Positions 26,797-36,127 of a stretch of 64,000 nt of DNA are shown here, piece after piece. The stretch covers positions 1 to 64,000 of the forward strand of contig JBJHCZ010000014.1 of NCBI GenBank assembly GCA_050486285.1, read 5' to 3'. Position numbers and translations under genes: made by a program. The notes beneath the pieces were generated by a model. The model worked only from the letters and a program-made list of their open reading frames with translations, was not told where the DNA came from and did no database searches. Source of the DNA: JAITWN01 sp050486285 (lineage in GTDB: Bacteria > Pseudomonadota > Gammaproteobacteria > SZUA-140). Position 1 is the stretch's first letter, and each line of letters begins with the position of its first letter.

Positions 26797-29367
26797 GTGA
26801 GCAAAGAAAAATTCATCGACAGACTGAAACGGCGGGTGCTGCTGTGCGACGGCGGCACCGGCACGCTGATCCAGGCCGAGGACTGGGACGTCGACAAGGA
26901 CTTCCTCGGCCTCGAAAACTGTTCCGAGATCCTCTGTCGGACCCGCCCCGAGTTCGTCAGGCAGATGCATCGTACCTACTTCGAGGCCGGCGCTGACTGC
27001 GTGGAGACCAACACCTTCGGCGCGAACAAGGTCGTGTTCGCGGAATTCGATCTGGTCGACCAGACCTATGAGCTGAATCGCCTCGCCGCCATGCTCGCGC
27101 GCGAGGTTGCCGACGAGTTCGAGACCGCGGACTGGCCGCGTTACGTGATCGGCTCCATGGGGCCCGGCACCAAGCTGCCGAGCCTCGGACATGCCAGCTA
27201 CGATACGCTGGAAGACTCCTATTATGAGCAGGCACGCGGTCTGGTCGACGGCGGCATCGACGTGTTCCTGCTCGAGACCAACCAGGATCTGTTGACGATG
27301 AAGGCCGCGGCGAACGCCTGCAAGCGCGCGCGCGCGGAGAAGGGTCGTCACGACGTGCCGATCTTCGCCCAGGTCACGATCGAGACCACCGGCACGATGC
27401 TGGTCGGCTCCGATATCGGCTGCGCGGTGACCGCGCTGGCGGCGATGGATATCGACGCGATCGGGCTGAACTGCGCGACCGGTCCGTCCGAGATGGCCGA
27501 ACACGTGCGCTATCTCGGCGAGAACTGGCCCGGGTTGATCTCGGTGATGCCGAACGCCGGCCTGCCGATGCTGGTCGACGGCAAGACCGAGTATGCGCTC
27601 GGCCCCGAAGAACTCGCCGACTGGCAGCAGCGCTTCGTCGAAGAGGACGGCGTCAACCTGATCGGCGGCTGCTGCGGCACGACGCCTGCGCATATCCGCC
27701 GCCTGCGCGAGATGCTCGACGCGCGCCCGGACAAGGCGCCGCGCGCGCGCGCGATCGTGCTGACGCCGGCGGTGACCTCGCTGTATTCCAGCGTGCCGTT
27801 GCGCCAGGAAAACGCGATATTCGCGATCGGCGAGCGCACCAACGCCAACGGCTCGAAGAAATTCCGCGAGCTGCTCGGCGAGGAGAACTGGGATGCGCTG
27901 GTCGGCATCGGCCGCGAGCAGGTGCGCGAGGGATCGCATGCGGTCGATGTCTGCGTCGCCTATGTCGGCCGTCCCGAGGATTCGGACATGCGCGAGGTCG
28001 TGACCCGCTACCGCGGCCAGATCACCGTGCCGCTGGTCATCGACTCGACCGAGACGCCGGTCATCGAGACGGCGCTGAAGCTGCTCGGCGGCAAGAGCAT
28101 CATCAACTCGATCAACTTCGAGGACGGCGAGGACAAGGCGGAAAAGGTGCTCGGCTTCGCGAAGAAGTACGGCGCCGCGGTGGTCGCGCTGACCATCGAT
28201 GAGGAAGGCATGGCCAAGAGCGTCGACCGCAAGCTCGAGGTCGCGCACCGCCTCTACGACTTCGCGGTCAACAAGCATGGCCTGCCGCCGTCGGACCTGA
28301 TGTTCGACCCGCTGACCTTCACGATCTGCACCGGCATGGAAGACGATCGCGACCACGGCATCAACACGCTCGACGCGATCGAGCGCATCGCGAAGGAGCT
28401 GCCGGAGTGCCAGATCCTGCTCGGGCTGTCGAATATCTCCTTCGGCCTGTCGGCCGCGGCGCGCCATGTGCTGAACTCGGTGTTCCTGCATCACGCGCAA
28501 AAACGCGGCATGACCGCAGCGATCATCCACGTGTCCAAGATCGTCCCGCTGCACAAGATAGACGAGGCGCATCGCCAGGCCGCCGAGGACCTGATATTCA
28601 ACAATCGGCGCGACGGCCGCGACCCGCTGCTGTACTTCGTCGACCTGTTCAAGGACGTGAAGTCGGTCACCGCGGTGAAGTCGCGTCCCGACACGATCGA
28701 GGAGGCGCTGAAGCAGCGCATCATCGACGGCGACAAGCAGGGGCTCGGCGAGGACCTGAAAAAGGCGCTGGAGAAGTATTCACCGCTCGACATCATCAAC
28801 ACCTTCCTGCTCGACGGCATGAAGGTCGTCGGCGAGCTGTTCGGCTCGGGACAGATGCAGTTGCCCTTCGTGCTGCAGTCGGCCGAGACGATGAAGGCGG
28901 CGGTGGCCTATCTGGAGCCGTTCATGGAGAAGGTCGAGGGCAGCGAGAAGGGCATTCTCGTGCTGGCGACGGTCAAGGGAGACGTCCATGACATCGGCAA
29001 GAATCTGGTCGACATCATCCTGACCAACAACGGCTACAAGGTCATCAACCTCGGCATCAAGCAGCCGATCACGAGCATCCTCGAGGCTGCGCGGGCCTAT
29101 CACGCCGACGCGATCGGTATGTCCGGCCTGCTGGTCAAATCGACGGTGATCATGCGCGAGAATCTCGAGGAGATGAAGCGCCAGAACATAATGATCCCGG
29201 TGCTGCTCGGCGGCGCCGCGCTGACGCGGCGCTATGTCGAGCTCGATTGCCGCGAGGCCTATAGCCGCGGAGATCTGGTCCATTACGCGAAGGACGCGTT
29301 CAGCGGACTCAGGCTGATGGACACGATCATCGGCGAGCGCAACGAGGGCAGGGCGGAGACGGCCTGA
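26797..29367 (+). CDS. metH: Cobalamin-dependent methionine synthase without reactivation domain
   Basis: This 856-residue enzyme transfers the methyl of 5-methyl-THF to homocysteine. Domains in order are the homocysteine-binding barrel (about 1-315, zinc ligands in 'GLNCATG' and 'GGCCGTTP'), the pterin-binding barrel (about 340-600, 'IFAIGERTNANGS'), the cap (about 620-715) and the B12 Rossmann domain with axial H731 in DVHDIGKN. It ends where E. coli MetH (1227 residues) continues into the AdoMet-dependent reactivation domain, which is absent. Reactivation must then come from another protein or be unnecessary. GTG start; the stop overlaps the next ATG. Confidence 0.93.
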   Translation: MSKEKFIDRLKRRVLLCDGGTGTLIQAEDWDVDKDFLGLENCSEILCRTRPEFVRQMHRTYFEAGADCVETNTFGANKVVFAEFDLVDQTYELNRLAAMLAREVADEFETADWPRYVIGSMGPGTKLPSLGHASYDTLEDSYYEQARGLVDGGIDVFLLETNQDLLTMKAAANACKRARAEKGRHDVPIFAQVTIETTGTMLVGSDIGCAVTALAAMDIDAIGLNCATGPSEMAEHVRYLGENWPGLISVMPNAGLPMLVDGKTEYALGPEELADWQQRFVEEDGVNLIGGCCGTTPAHIRRLREMLDARPDKAPRARAIVLTPAVTSLYSSVPLRQENAIFAIGERTNANGSKKFRELLGEENWDALVGIGREQVREGSHAVDVCVAYVGRPEDSDMREVVTRYRGQITVPLVIDSTETPVIETALKLLGGKSIINSINFEDGEDKAEKVLGFAKKYGAAVVALTIDEEGMAKSVDRKLEVAHRLYDFAVNKHGLPPSDLMFDPLTFTICTGMEDDRDHGINTLDAIERIAKELPECQILLGLSNISFGLSAAARHVLNSVFLHHAQKRGMTAAIIHVSKIVPLHKIDEAHRQAAEDLIFNNRRDGRDPLLYFVDLFKDVKSVTAVKSRPDTIEEALKQRIIDGDKQGLGEDLKKALEKYSPLDIINTFLLDGMKVVGELFGSGQMQLPFVLQSAETMKAAVAYLEPFMEKVEGSEKGILVLATVKGDVHDIGKNLVDIILTNNGYKVINLGIKQPITSILEAARAYHADAIGMSGLLVKSTVIMRENLEEMKRQNIMIPVLLGGAALTRRYVELDCREAYSRGDLVHYAKDAFSGLRLMDTIIGERNEGRAETA

Positions 29368-30323
29368 TGATGGGGCTATTCCCGGCGATCAAGCCGTACG
29401 TCAAGCACAGCCTCGAAGTCGAGCCGCCGCACATCCTCCATGTCGAGGAATGCGGCAGTCCGGACGGGATCCCGATAGTGTTCGTGCACGGCGGCCCCGG
29501 CGCCGGCTGCGAGCCCTATCACCGCCGCTTCTTCGATCCCGAACGCTGGCGCGTCGTGCTGTTCGACCAGCGCGGCTGCGGCCGTTCGACGCCGCATGCC
29601 GAACTGCGCGGCAACGATACCTGGAAGCTGGTCGCCGACATGGAGCGCATCCGCGAGCATCTCGGCATCGAGCGCTGGGCGCTGTTCGGCGGTTCATGGG
29701 GTTCGACGCTCGCGCTCGCCTACGCCGAGACCCATCCCGAACGCGTACTCGGCCTGATCCTGCGCGGCATCTTTTTATGCCGTCCCGAGGAGATCCACTG
29801 GTTCTATCAGCAGGGCGCCAGCCGGCTGTTCCCGGACTACTGGGAGGAATACCTGAAGCCGATCCCGGAGGCCGAGCGCGGCGACCTGCTTCACGCTTAT
29901 CACCGCCGCCTGACCGGCGAGGACGAGATCGCGCGCATGGCCGCGGCGAAGGCATGGTCGCGCTGGGAGGCGAAGACCTCGACGCTGTTGCCGCGCAAGG
30001 AGGTCGTCGACCATTTCTCCGAGCCGTTTACCGCATTGTCCCTCGCGCGCATCGAGTGCCACTACTTCGTCAACGACGCCTTCCTCGAACCCGACCAGTT
30101 GATCCGCGACGCGCATCGCCTGAAGGACATCCCCGGCCACATCATCCACGGCCGCTATGACGTCGTCTGCCCGGCCGAGAACGCATGGCGGCTGCACCAG
30201 GCCTGGCCGCGCGCCGACCTGCGCATCATCCCCGACGCCGGTCACTCGGCGACCGAGCGCGGCATCGTCGACGCGCTGGTGCGCGCGACCGTCGACATGA
30301 GCCGCTGCCTGGCCGCGCGCTGA
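29367..30323 (+). CDS. pip: Proline iminopeptidase
   Basis: This 318-residue alpha/beta-hydrolase has the oxyanion segment 'VFVHGGPGAGCEPYHRRFFDP', the 'DQRGCGRSTPHA' motif and nucleophile serine in GGSWGS. The catalytic Asp is in 'IHGRYDVVCPAENA' and the His in 'DAGHSATE'. It removes N-terminal proline from peptides. It overlaps the metH stop by one base (TGATG); a second ATG follows immediately. Confidence 0.95.
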   Translation: MMGLFPAIKPYVKHSLEVEPPHILHVEECGSPDGIPIVFVHGGPGAGCEPYHRRFFDPERWRVVLFDQRGCGRSTPHAELRGNDTWKLVADMERIREHLGIERWALFGGSWGSTLALAYAETHPERVLGLILRGIFLCRPEEIHWFYQQGASRLFPDYWEEYLKPIPEAERGDLLHAYHRRLTGEDEIARMAAAKAWSRWEAKTSTLLPRKEVVDHFSEPFTALSLARIECHYFVNDAFLEPDQLIRDAHRLKDIPGHIIHGRYDVVCPAENAWRLHQAWPRADLRIIPDAGHSATERGIVDALVRATVDMSRCLAAR

Positions 30324-30326
30324 ACC

Positions 30327-31169
30327 GTGGCAGTCTACGCGATCGGCGACGTCCAGGGCTGCTTCGACGAGCTGCGCGTATTACTCGATCGCATCGCCTT
30401 CGATTCCGCGCATGACCGGCTGTGGTTCGTCGGCGACCTCGTCAATCGCGGTCCGAAGTCGCTCGAAGTGCTGCGCTTCGTCCGCGACCTCGGCGACCGG
30501 GCGATCACCGTGCTCGGCAATCACGACCTGCACCTGCTTGCGGCGGCGAGCGGGACGCGCCGACCGAATCCGCAGGATACCTTCGACGAACTCCTCTCTG
30601 CGCCGGATCGCGACCTGCTTATCGACTGGCTGCGCCATCTGCCGCTGCTGCATGAGGATGCCGCGCTCGGCGTCGTCATGGTCCATGCCGGTCTCGCGCC
30701 GCAATGGGATATCGCGCGCGCGCAGGCCTGCGCCGCCGAGGTCGAGGCGGCGCTGCGCGCGGACGACTATCGTGACTTCCTCGCGGCGATGTACGGCGAC
30801 CGGCCGGATCGGTGGTCGGATGACCTTGCGGGCATCGATCGTTTGCGCTTCAGCCTGAACTGCTTCACGCGGCTGCGCCTGTGCGATCGCGATGGACGCC
30901 TGCATCTGAAGGAGAAGGGCGGGCCCTGGCATCGCAACGACGGCCTCGTGCCCTGGTTCGACGCTCCGGCCCGCGCGGGTATCGACAGCGATCTCGTGTT
31001 CGGGCACTGGTCGATGCTCGGGAGATACGAGGACAGGACGCGCGGCTTGTTCGCGCTGGACAGCGGCTGTGTCTGGGGCGGCGCGCTGACGGCATTGCGA
31101 CTCGACGGCGACGGCAGGGCGTGGTTCGACACCCCCTGCGCAGGCCATTGCGCAACGGGGTCAGAGTAG
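30327..31169 (+). CDS. apaH: Diadenosine tetraphosphatase ApaH
   Basis: This 280-residue metallophosphatase has the family motifs GDVQGC (near 7), GDLVNRGP (near 37) and GNHD (near 66), and later 'VMVHAGL' and 'FGHWS'. It splits Ap4A symmetrically to two ADP and can decap NpnN-RNA. GTG start 3 bases after pip. The last residues Gly-Ser-Glu and the stop TAG lie inside palindrome copy D, so the native C-terminus has been replaced by repeat sequence. Confidence 0.94.
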   Translation: MAVYAIGDVQGCFDELRVLLDRIAFDSAHDRLWFVGDLVNRGPKSLEVLRFVRDLGDRAITVLGNHDLHLLAAASGTRRPNPQDTFDELLSAPDRDLLIDWLRHLPLLHEDAALGVVMVHAGLAPQWDIARAQACAAEVEAALRADDYRDFLAAMYGDRPDRWSDDLAGIDRLRFSLNCFTRLRLCDRDGRLHLKEKGGPWHRNDGLVPWFDAPARAGIDSDLVFGHWSMLGRYEDRTRGLFALDSGCVWGGALTALRLDGDGRAWFDTPCAGHCATGSE

Positions 31170-31278
31170 AACATGTCCAGACAGCGGATCGATCGGAACG
31201 GCGGAACGGGGTCAGAGTAGAACGTGTCCAGACGGCGGATCGATGATCCGCTGTCTGGACACGTTCTACTCTGACCCC
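31157..31278. repeat. GGGGTCAGAGT palindrome, copy D, with duplicated left arm
   Basis: A left arm beginning GGGGTCAGAGTAGAACATGT (31157-31194) is followed by a second, near-identical left arm (31208-31241) and one right arm (31245-31278). Either left arm can pair with the right arm over about 34 bases with one mismatch. Both flanking convergent genes, apaH and hemF, end inside it. Confidence 0.92.
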
Positions 31279-32186
31279 GTCAACCAGTCGCGGGGACGGA
31301 GGAAGTCGGTGTAGAGGCGGGCCTCTTCGCTGCCGGGTTCGGGTCGCCAGTTGTAGCGCCACTTCACCAGCGGCGGCAGCGACATCAGGATCGACTCGGT
31401 GCGTCCGCCGGACTGCAGGCCGAACAGCGTGCCGCGGTCATAGATCAGGTTGAACTCGACGTAGCGCCCGCGGCGGTAGAGCTGGAAGTCACGCTCGCGC
31501 TCCCCAAAGGGCGACGCCTTGCGCCGCGCGACGATCGGCCGGTAGGCCGGCAGGTAGTGGTCGCCGACGCTTTGCATGAACGCGAAGCTCTTCTCAAATC
31601 CCCATTCATTGAGATCATCGAAGAACAGCCCGCCGATGCCGCGCGGCTCGCCGCGATGCTTCAGGAAGAAATACTCGTCGCACCATTGCTTGTAGCGCGG
31701 ATAGACGTCGTCGCCGAACGGCGCGCAGGCCTCGCGCGCGACCCGGTGCCAGTGCACCGCATCCTCCTCGAAGCCGTAATACGGCGTCAGGTCGAAGCCG
31801 CCGCCGAACCACCAGATCGGCTCTGCGCCCGGTTTCGTCGCGATGAAGAAACGCACGTTCGCGTGCGAGGTCGGCACATAGGGGTTCTTCGGGTGGATCA
31901 CCAGCGACACCCCGAGCGCCTCGAAGCTGCGGCCGGCCAGTTCCGGCCGGCTCGCGGTCGCCGACGCCGGCAACCCTGCGCCCATGACATGCGAGTAGTT
32001 GACCCCGGCCTGCTCGAACACCGCGCCGTCCGCGAGCACGCGGCTCTGCCCGCCGCCGCCTTCGGCCCGTTCCCACGCGTCTTCGCGGAACACGGCCGCG
32101 CCGTCCTCTTCCGCCAGCCCGGCAGTGATGCCCGCCTGCAACCCCAGCAGGTACTCCCTGACGGCCTTGATGTCCGGTGAGTTCAT
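31266..32186 (-). CDS. hemF: Oxygen-dependent coproporphyrinogen III oxidase
   Basis: This 306-residue enzyme catalyses aerobic decarboxylation of coproporphyrinogen III to protoporphyrinogen IX in heme synthesis. Recognisable family segments are 'NPYVPTSHANVRFF', 'WWFGGGFDLTPYYGFEEDA', 'FFLKHRGEPRGIGGLFFDD' and 'GRYVEFNLIYDRGTLFGLQSGGR'. It ends 'PRDWLTGSE': the last Gly-Ser-Glu and the stop come from palindrome copy D. E. coli HemF is 299 residues. Confidence 0.96.
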   Translation of the reverse strand: MNSPDIKAVREYLLGLQAGITAGLAEEDGAAVFREDAWERAEGGGGQSRVLADGAVFEQAGVNYSHVMGAGLPASATASRPELAGRSFEALGVSLVIHPKNPYVPTSHANVRFFIATKPGAEPIWWFGGGFDLTPYYGFEEDAVHWHRVAREACAPFGDDVYPRYKQWCDEYFFLKHRGEPRGIGGLFFDDLNEWGFEKSFAFMQSVGDHYLPAYRPIVARRKASPFGERERDFQLYRRGRYVEFNLIYDRGTLFGLQSGGRTESILMSLPPLVKWRYNWRPEPGSEEARLYTDFLRPRDWLTGSE

Positions 32187-32354
32187 GGGCCCAGATTATA
32201 GCGGGGTCTCGCCATCGCAACCAGTTGATTCTTATTGGTATGCAGATCAATCTGGCCGGCAGGTATCGCGATACGGGACGATTCTGCCGATAACCGGTAT
32301 CAGCAACGATTCCCGGGAAGGCGCCAGCCGCCGGCGGTCAACGGAGACGAGGCA

Positions 32355-33332
32355 ATGCGGAAACCAACCCATTTCATGATCCTCCTCATGGCGGTGTCGT
32401 TCGTCACGGCCTGCGGCGGTGGTTCCGGCTCGGGTGCAGGTGTCAGCTATACCGGCGTGACCAACCAGGCGGTGATCACCAGCGAGAACGCGCACGCCCT
32501 GATCGTCGGCGCCTACCAGGGCGGCAATACCGGTTCGTCGCAGGGCAGCATCCTCGGCGTGGAATCCGTGCAGGACATGCGCAATGTCCCGTCGCGCGCC
32601 CGGCTGATCGCCAAAGCCCTGCGCGTGTCTCTGGACCGCTTCGAACTCGCGCCTGACGAGAGGCTGCCCGCCACCGTCCTGGCGGCGACGATCACCGAAA
32701 CCGATACCGTCACCGGGAGTTGCGGCGGCAACGCCAGCCTTACGGCCAGCGTCGATACGGTGACCGGCAATTTCTCAGGCACGATGAATTTCAACAACTA
32801 CTGCGAAGACGATGTCGTCATGTCGGGTCGCGCGAACATCACCGGCAGCTTCGATCTCGACGAGGGCTTCTTCGCCGCCATGACGATATCCACGAATTCC
32901 CTGTCGGTGCAGGCCTGTGGCGAGAGCCTCACGATGGCGGGCGATATCACGATCCGGATCGAGGATTTCACGACGGTGGAGATCGCGATGGATATCCGTC
33001 TGCGCAACGACGCCGACCAGAAGGTGTACTGGCTGCGCGACCTGACCATGACCGTCACCGAGTCCGGGAATCATGAGGACATCACGATGAGCGGCCGCTA
33101 CTACGATCCCGATGCGGGGTACGTCCTGATCAGTACCCCCGAACCGCTGCGCACCTCCTTCTTCGACGACTGGCCGGAATCAGGCTTTCTGCAGGCCGAC
33201 GGCCGCGATAACACCTGGGCCCGACTGACCGCCGAAAACGCCGATACCTACCGCATCACCGCCGACACCGACGGCGACGGCACACCCGACCTCGACGAAG
33301 TCCACGCCTGGGAATCCGACACCACCTGCTGA
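32355..33332 (+). CDS. Lipoprotein of unknown function with Ca-binding-like tail
   Basis: This 325-residue protein starts at the ATG at 32355 (GGAG/GAGG upstream) with a lipoprotein signal, lipobox VTAC and Gly/Ser-rich linker. The middle is beta-rich with repeated 'GSFDLDEGF', 'MTISTNSLSVQACG' type strands. The C-terminus 'DTDGDGTPDLDEV' is a thrombospondin type-3-like calcium loop. It is probably outer-membrane anchored and surface- or periplasm-facing. No known family is recognised. It stands alone between hemF and tsaC, transcribed away from hemF. Confidence 0.8.
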   Translation: MRKPTHFMILLMAVSFVTACGGGSGSGAGVSYTGVTNQAVITSENAHALIVGAYQGGNTGSSQGSILGVESVQDMRNVPSRARLIAKALRVSLDRFELAPDERLPATVLAATITETDTVTGSCGGNASLTASVDTVTGNFSGTMNFNNYCEDDVVMSGRANITGSFDLDEGFFAAMTISTNSLSVQACGESLTMAGDITIRIEDFTTVEIAMDIRLRNDADQKVYWLRDLTMTVTESGNHEDITMSGRYYDPDAGYVLISTPEPLRTSFFDDWPESGFLQADGRDNTWARLTAENADTYRITADTDGDGTPDLDEVHAWESDTTC

Positions 33333-33385
33333 TCCGGGTCGGACCACGACAAGCAGTTGATCAAGCTTGAATAAACCCGAGTTTC

Positions 33386-33403
33386 AGGCCTGAAAACAGG
33401 CCT
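33386..33403. terminator. Hairpin after the lipoprotein gene
   Basis: AGGCCTG-AAAA-CAGGCCT is a 7-bp stem with a 4-base loop, 54 bases after the lipoprotein stop and before the convergent tsaC end. No clear T-run follows on the plus strand, so terminator activity is uncertain. Confidence 0.4.
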
Positions 33404-33464
33404 CCCGGGCGATTTTCGGCATCAAAATGGCGACAGGTTCCGACAGGCGACGAGGGCGGGAGCC

Positions 33465-34022
33465 TCAGGCCCGCACGACGCGTCCGCTGAGCGCATCGCG
33501 AATCCCCGTCGGCCGCGCCAGGCCGCCGGTCTCCCCGGGCACGACCAGATCAACTTCATTTCCGAGCCTCAGGCGGATGTCGAGCGCGGAAGCGGCAGGG
33601 GGCAGCCCGTGCCGGTTCGCGCTCGTCGACACCAGTGCGCCGTCGAAGGCCTCGCACAGCGCGGCGGCGATCGGGTGCGCGGTGACGCGCAGCGCGACCG
33701 ACTCGTGCGCGCCGCGGATCCACGGCGGCACCAGCCCTGATGCCGGCAACAGCCAGGTATGCGGCCCCGGCCAGCTCCGGCGCACGCGCGCGAGTCGCGC
33801 GCGGTCGATCTTGCCGATGAACGGTGCGACCTGCTCGAAGCGCGCGCCGATCAGGATCAGCCCCATGCCGGGCGGCCGCTGCTTGACGCGCAACAGTCGC
33901 AGCACCGCATCGAGGTTGAAGGGGTCGCAACCGAGCCCATAGACCGCCTCGGTCGGATAGGCGACGATGCCGCCGCCGTTGAGGCGGCGCGCGGCCTGCC
34001 TGAGACGCCAGTGCGACGCCAT
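33465..34022 (-). CDS. tsaC: Threonylcarbamoyl-AMP synthase
   Basis: This 185-residue YrdC/Sua5-family protein has 'GGIVAYPTEAVYGLGCDPFN' and the KRxxxxP-type 'VKQRPPGMGLILI', then 'WPGPHTWLLPA' and 'VSTSANRHGLPP'. It makes threonylcarbamoyl-AMP for the t6A37 modification of tRNAs. It lies 11 bases after purE on the same strand. Its length matches E. coli TsaC (190) rather than the longer Sua5. Confidence 0.94.
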   Translation of the reverse strand: MASHWRLRQAARRLNGGGIVAYPTEAVYGLGCDPFNLDAVLRLLRVKQRPPGMGLILIGARFEQVAPFIGKIDRARLARVRRSWPGPHTWLLPASGLVPPWIRGAHESVALRVTAHPIAAALCEAFDGALVSTSANRHGLPPAASALDIRLRLGNEVDLVVPGETGGLARPTGIRDALSGRVVRA

Positions 34023-34033
34023 ATCGCGCGGGG

Positions 34034-34540
34034 TCAGGATTTTCCGCGAATATCCAGCGTCGCGTTCTTCGCGAGGATCGCCTTCGCGTTTGCCTCGCGC
34101 TCGTCCTTCAGGCGCTGCGCGATCGCCGGGTCCGACAGCGCGAGGATCTGCGCGGCAAGATAGCCGGCATTCTTCGCGCCGGCCTTGCCGATCGCGACGC
34201 AGGCGACCGGGATGCCGCCCGGCATCTGCACCGTCGACAGCAGCGCGTCCATGCCCTGCAGCGGGCCGGCGTCGAGCGGCACACCGATGACCGGTTTGAC
34301 CGTCGCCGCCGCGACCGCGCCGCCGAGGTGCGCGGCCAGTCCGGCTGCGCAGATGAACACCGCGCAGCCGCGCCGGTCGGCCTCGCGGACATACTCATGC
34401 GTGGCCTGCGGCGTGCGATGCGCCGAGCTGACGCGCACCTCGACCGGAATCCCGAACGTGTCGAGCGTCTCGACGGTCGTGCGCATGACCGGCAGGTCAC
34501 TGTCTGAACCCATCAGGATGGCGACGAAGGGTGTGTTCAT
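34034..34540 (-). CDS. purE: N5-CAIR mutase PurE
   Basis: This 168-residue class I PurE has 'VAILMGSDSDLPVMRTTVETL', 'SSAHRTPQ' with the catalytic His, 'FICAAGLAAHLGGAVAAAT' and 'GVPLDAG'. It converts N5-carboxyaminoimidazole ribonucleotide to CAIR. The usual partner PurK is not adjacent in this window; purD lies upstream across palindrome copy E. Confidence 0.96.
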   Translation of the reverse strand: MNTPFVAILMGSDSDLPVMRTTVETLDTFGIPVEVRVSSAHRTPQATHEYVREADRRGCAVFICAAGLAAHLGGAVAAATVKPVIGVPLDAGPLQGMDALLSTVQMPGGIPVACVAIGKAGAKNAGYLAAQILALSDPAIAQRLKDEREANAKAILAKNATLDIRGKS

Positions 34541-34584
34541 GGGAGCTCCTCGATGACTTGCACGATAATTTCCCGTTCCCTGTT

Positions 34585-34660
34585 GGGGTCAAAGTAAAAC
34601 CCGCCCCCCGGTTAAGGTGGTAATACCGCAATAGTCAGAGGCGGGTTTTACTCTGACCCC
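34585..34660. repeat. GGGGTCAGAGT palindrome, copy E
   Basis: 21-base arms (34585-34605 and 34640-34660, one mismatch: CAAAG against CAGAG) surround a 34-base loop. This copy carries the variant GGGGTCAGAGTAAAAC. The end of purD, including the stop TAA, lies inside the right arm. The left arm is 44 bases before the purE start, in its leader. Confidence 0.92.
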
Positions 34661-35943
34661 GATTTCTCTCTCGCGATCGCGCGCCAGCCGATGTCGCGGC
34701 GATAGTGCAGGTGCTCCCAGTGGATGCGATCCGCCTGCGCATAGGCCTTGCGCTGCGCGTCCGAAACGGTATCGCCGAGCGCGCAGACGCACAGCACACG
34801 ACCGCCGCTGGTGACGACGCGTCCGTCCGCGTCCGCGGTGCCGGCGTGGAAGACCTTGGTGTCGCCGCCCTCGACGCCGGGCAACCCCTCGATGACCTCG
34901 CCCTTCGGATAGCTGCCCGGATAGCCGCCGGCCGCGAGCACGACGCCGAGCGCGCAGCGCGGATCCCACTCGGTCTGTATCGATGCCAGTCCGCCGTCGA
35001 GCGCGGCGAGACAGAGTTCGACGAGATCCGACTTCAGCCGCATCATGATCGGCTGCGTCTCGGGGTCGCCGAAGCGGCAGTTGAACTCGAGCACCTTCGG
35101 CGTGCCGTCCTTCGCGATCATCAGGCCCGCGTACAGAAAACCGGTATACGGCGTGCCGTCGGCGGCCATGCCGCGCATCGTCGGTTCGATGACCTCGCGC
35201 ATGACACGCGCGTGGATCTCCGGCGTCACCACCGGCGCCGGCGAATACGCGCCCATGCCGCCGGTGTTCGGGCCGGTATCGCCGTCGTCGCGCGCCTTGT
35301 GATCCTGCGACGTCGCCATCGGCAGCGCATGCCTGCCGTCGGCGATGACGATGAAGCTCGCTTCCTCGCCCTCGAGGAATTCCTCGATGACGACGCGATG
35401 ACCGGCGTCGCCGAATGCGTTCTCCTCCAGCATGTCCTCGACCGCGGCGATCGCCTCACCGGTCGTGCGCGCGATGATGACGCCCTTGCCGGCGGCAAGC
35501 CCGTCGGCCTTGACGACCAGCGGCGCGCCCTTCGCCTCGATCCACTCGACCGCGTCCGAAGTGTCGGTGAATACGCCGTAAGCGGCAGTCGGAATCCCGT
35601 GGCGGGCGAGGAAGTCCTTCGCATACGCCTTCGAGCCCTCGAGCTGCGCCGCGGCCTGTTTCGGTCCGAAGCAGCGCAGGCCGGCCCCGGTGAACGCATC
35701 GACGATGCCGGCGACCAGCGGCGCCTCGGGTCCGACGATCGTCAGCCCGATCTCGTGGTCGCGCGCGAAGTCGAGCAGTTCGCCGATGCGCGTCGGGTCG
35801 ATCGCCACGTTTTCGACGCCCGGTTCGCGCGCGGTGCCGGCATTGCCGGGGGCGCAGAACACGCGGCTCGCCAGCGGCGAACGGGCCGCCTTCCAGGCCA
35901 GCGCGTGCTCGCGGCCGCCACTGCCTACGATCAGGATATCCAT
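34648..35943 (-). CDS. purD: Phosphoribosylamine-glycine ligase
   Basis: This 431-residue ATP-grasp enzyme makes GAR in purine synthesis. The N-terminal domain starts 'MDILIVGSGGREHALAWK', the ATP-grasp part has 'APLVVKADGLAAGKGVIIA' and 'EASFIVIADG', and 'NCRFGDPETQ' supplies metal ligands. The last three residues before the stop, Gly-Ser-Glu, and the TAA come from palindrome copy E. In many relatives purD directly follows purH; here two plus-strand genes lie between them. Confidence 0.97.
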   Translation of the reverse strand: MDILIVGSGGREHALAWKAARSPLASRVFCAPGNAGTAREPGVENVAIDPTRIGELLDFARDHEIGLTIVGPEAPLVAGIVDAFTGAGLRCFGPKQAAAQLEGSKAYAKDFLARHGIPTAAYGVFTDTSDAVEWIEAKGAPLVVKADGLAAGKGVIIARTTGEAIAAVEDMLEENAFGDAGHRVVIEEFLEGEEASFIVIADGRHALPMATSQDHKARDDGDTGPNTGGMGAYSPAPVVTPEIHARVMREVIEPTMRGMAADGTPYTGFLYAGLMIAKDGTPKVLEFNCRFGDPETQPIMMRLKSDLVELCLAALDGGLASIQTEWDPRCALGVVLAAGGYPGSYPKGEVIEGLPGVEGGDTKVFHAGTADADGRVVTSGGRVLCVCALGDTVSDAQRKAYAQADRIHWEHLHYRRDIGWRAIAREKSGSE

Positions 35944-36127
35944 CAGAGGGTCATGCGCCTTTCGTTTTGAATTCTGGTGTCACGCAAGGGCTGTCAAGGA
36001 TACCGTATCGGACCCCAAGGGTCATCTCCGGGCCCGGCCGGAGCGTGAAAATGATATGATACAGCTTCCTTCCGGACTGCCCGTCTCCCCCGGGGCGCCG
36101 GATCCCGACGCTGTATCGGTGCACGCG

